Positions 40,753-42,322 of a stretch of DNA of 42,322 bases are shown one piece after another. The stretch is from an uncultured bacterium (lineage in GTDB: Bacteria > Bacillota > Clostridia > Oscillospirales > Oscillospiraceae): the NCBI GenBank assembly GCA_945873205.1, contig CAMCCC010000020.1, positions 1 through 42,322 on the forward strand, given 5' to 3'. A program made the translations under genes and the position numbers. A model generated the notes under the pieces. That model was given only the letters and a program-made list of their open reading frames with translations, did not search any database and had not been told where the DNA came from. Every line of letters starts with the position of its first letter. Within the stretch, counting starts at the first letter, position 1.

Positions 40753-41481
40753 ATGGAGCTTTATAATTCCCTGATAAACGATACCCGCGCCCAGCTGGAA
40801 GGGCTCAGTGCCAAGGTCTGGGACTACTCCCCGGCGGACTGCTGGAGGGATGTTGGCTCCAGCGAGCTGGTGCTCCAGCGGGATGCGGCCTATGAAATGG
40901 GCGCCATGGGCAAGGGCAGCGCAAACTATGTCCTCTTTACCTCCAGCAGCGAACTGGTGAACAAGGACCAGGTCATCCTTTATGGCCCCGATATGGGCCA
41001 GCTCAAGGGCGATTGTGACTTTGCCCGCATCGTTCTGCTGCGGGTGGGCGTGCTGGATGATGACGACGAGGCGGTATACCGCACGCTGAAGGATATTGAG
41101 TTTGCCAAGTACCATGTGTACCCGGAGGGCTACATGGTGCGCATGTCCCCCGAAAGCTCCAGAGAGCAGATTCGTGTCAGCAAAAAGGCCCTTGCCAAGG
41201 GCATCAGCTTCCGGTCCGTCGGGGCAAGCTATGTGGCGGAGTATAAGAAGGATGCCAACGTCCTCAACGCCACCGTGATCTTTATCACTGACCCCAAGGC
41301 GGACTATGCCTCCCTGCAGGCCGCGGCCAAGAAGGCCAGCGCCGTCACCGGCACGCTCACCCATATTCTGGAGGGGTTGCCTACGGACTGTTCCATCTGC
41401 GCCCTAAAGGATATCTGCGATGAAGTGGAAGGCATGAAAGAGCTGCATTTCGGCGTGGGCGACAAAAGCGATAAACACTGA
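40753..41481 (+). CDS. Stand-alone protein resembling the middle domain of acetyl-CoA synthase (AcsB/CdhC)
   Basis: A 242-residue protein. By eye it lines up with the A2 domain of Moorella AcsB: ILYGPDMGQL matches its IEVIGPDIDQI, and IRVSKKALAKGISFRSVGASYVAEYK matches its LRVSKDAVAKGFRFKNYGEILVAKMK, followed by an ATVIFITDP / VQVTIFTDE match. It stops just where the A-cluster domain would begin, keeping only C-x2-C-x5-C (Cys213, 216, 222), which parallels the first cysteines of that domain. The Rossmann-like N-terminal and catalytic C-terminal domains of ACS are absent. Translation is coupled to the small membrane protein. A role as CoA-, cluster- or partner-docking subunit is possible; no function is known. 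Confidence 0.75.
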   Translation: MELYNSLINDTRAQLEGLSAKVWDYSPADCWRDVGSSELVLQRDAAYEMGAMGKGSANYVLFTSSSELVNKDQVILYGPDMGQLKGDCDFARIVLLRVGVLDDDDEAVYRTLKDIEFAKYHVYPEGYMVRMSPESSREQIRVSKKALAKGISFRSVGASYVAEYKKDANVLNATVIFITDPKADYASLQAAAKKASAVTGTLTHILEGLPTDCSICALKDICDEVEGMKELHFGVGDKSDKH

Positions 41482-41495
41482 GGCAATTGAATAAC

Positions 41496-41533
41496 AACAA
41501 AAAGCCTGAGACCAGTGTCTCAGGCTTTTTGTT
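41496..41533. terminator. Terminator of the dehydratase cluster
   Basis: A perfect 17-bp stem AACAAAAAGCCTGAGAC / GTCTCAGGCTTTTTGTT with a CAGT loop, 14 bases after the stop codon. The right arm is repeated exactly at 41784-41800. Confidence 0.92.
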
Positions 41534-41588
41534 CAGCATGTCAAAAAAGGCCGTTTTAGATGCTGCACCAGTGGATTCTGCCAGTCAA

Positions 41589-41743
41589 AGGCTTCCCCTT
41601 GAGGGGAAGCTGGCAGCCGCAGGCTGACTGATGAGGTGGCAAGTAAAAACTGGGGAAAAGCAGAAACTTCCATCAAAAAACAGGATTTCCACCTCATCCG
41701 CCCAGTGTGCGCACTGGGCACCTTCCCCTCCAGGGGAAGGCTT
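41589..41743. repeat. Dispersed inverted-repeat element, copy 2 (complete)
   Basis: A complete 155-bp copy. The left arm (AAGGCTTCCCC ... GATGAGGTGG, 41589-41638) and right arm (CCACCTCATC ... CCAGGGGAAGGCTT, 41689-41743) are imperfect inverted repeats of each other, and each folds into two further hairpins. About 50 bases of A-rich centre lie between them. It has no coding capacity. Nearly identical to bases 1-141. The form is that of a MITE with long terminal inverted repeats. Confidence 0.85.
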
Positions 41744-41783
41744 GAGATAGCGTTCCTCTTCCTTGAGGTGTGGTTCTTTGACA

Positions 41784-41800
41784 GTCTCAGGCTTTTTGTT
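41784..41800 (+). repeat. 17-bp direct repeat of a terminator arm
   Basis: GTCTCAGGCTTTTTGTT is an exact copy of the right arm of the terminator at 41517-41533. The two copies flank the inverted-repeat element at 41589-41743, as if insertion had duplicated part of the terminator. Confidence 0.75.
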
Positions 41801-41805
41801 ATCCC

Positions 41806-42285
41806 TTATATATTCTGCCAGAACAGGCCATGCTGGGTGCAGTAAAAGTACAGCCGGCTGTGGCCCCAGAAGGGCAGCCGGGTCTGCAGCTCCCATTCCG
41901 GGTACAGCTTCCGCAGCAGCAGGCTGTCGTCCTTCACCAGAGCCAGAAAGGCAATGTGGTGCTCTTTTTCCATGGGGTGGCCGCTGCTGACAAAATACTC
42001 TGTCTCGATCCGCTGAAGGGTCAGGCTGTGCTCCTCCCCTGCCTTCCGGGCCGTCAGGGGCCGCAGCCGCTTCCCGCAGCAGCTGACGCCCGTGTCCGCC
42101 AGGGCGGTCACCACGTTGCCGCAGCTGGGGCAGACCCAGAAGCGGACCCGGTTCACGTTGCCGCTGACCCGGTCATTGGCCGCCAGTTCCCCGGAGAGCA
42201 GCTTGCCCATGTCCACCTCCAGCGCCTCCGCCAGCTCCGGCAGCAGGCTCAATTCCGGGCAGCCCAGGCCCGTTTCCCTTAGTTA
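41806..42285 (-). pseudogene. HTH regulator with zinc-ribbon C-terminal domain, 5' end frameshifted and cut by the window
   Basis: About 150 residues can be read. They begin in the last helix of an XRE-type HTH domain (ETGLGCPELSLLPELAEALEVD) and continue into a zinc ribbon (VCPSCGN ... SCCGKRL, two CxxC/CC pairs) and a mixed domain with several His and Trp residues. In related regulators this helix is preceded by a Lys-Trp-Glu recognition segment. Here the frame upstream runs into TAA at 42285-42283, while the +1 neighbour frame reads TISLTK up to the same point. CTAAGGGAAACG would become Lys-Trp-Glu-Thr if two bases (TG) were restored. So a two-base deletion, real or a sequencing error, is likely; otherwise a TTG at 42252 starts a shortened protein. 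DNA-binding ability is doubtful. Confidence 0.6.
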
Positions 42286-42322
42286 AAGATATTGTTGGGT
42301 ATCTCAAGATGTGTCATTCGAT

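Overview
The window is a GC-rich, gene-dense bacterial chromosome segment. It looks like an anaerobic, spore-forming gut member of the Clostridia, most like Oscillospiraceae (Oscillibacter/Flavonifractor/Lawsonibacter type). This is inferred from a spoIIE sporulation gene, a sodium-pumping decarboxylase, 2-hydroxyacyl-CoA dehydratase-type iron-sulfur enzymes, a BlaI/M56 pair, a collagen-like surface protein and AGGAGG-type ribosome binding sites. No tRNA, rRNA, prophage or CRISPR array was seen. A taxon name would need a database search.

Layout. Bases 1-3523 (minus strand) hold a four-gene oxaloacetate decarboxylase-type sodium pump, preceded by a truncated copy of a dispersed inverted-repeat element. 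Bases 3745-7762 hold a collagen-like protein, a PAP2 phosphatase, and an ECF sigma factor with a membrane-anchored partner behind an ECF-type promoter. Bases 7939-15189 are housekeeping: htpG, hemW, a VanW-domain protein and metG. Bases 15304-18127 form a metal-trafficking unit: a CobW-type GTPase with a very His-rich insert, a second CobW-like GTPase fused to a YcgQ/DUF1980-like domain, and a HAD phosphatase. A decayed REP-type transposase follows, then spoIIE with a small overlapping partner on the minus strand. Bases 21363-26984 are a six-gene run: ahcY, mgtE, an AEC transporter, DUF1643, a nitrilase-family amidase and a NUDIX hydrolase. Bases 27242-31002 (minus) are blaI plus a giant M56/BlaR1-like protein fused to duplicated beta-helix domains. 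A lipoprotein, a DUF5058 membrane pair with an M20 peptidase, and a TspO protein follow.

The most interesting region is 35745-41481. A CooC-type ATPase that keeps the CXC nickel-site motif is followed by two 2-hydroxyacyl-CoA dehydratase-family subunits, their ATP-dependent activator, an easily missed 52-residue membrane peptide, and a protein resembling the middle domain of acetyl-CoA synthase (AcsB/CdhC) without the catalytic A-cluster domain. No CODH or complete acetyl-CoA synthase is present in the window. The set looks like an uncharacterised ATP-driven low-potential metalloenzyme with its own maturation factors; substrate and metal are unknown. A 242-base gap inside this cluster is packed with inverted repeats.

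The right end has a second, complete copy of the dispersed element and a zinc-ribbon/HTH regulator whose 5' end appears frameshifted.
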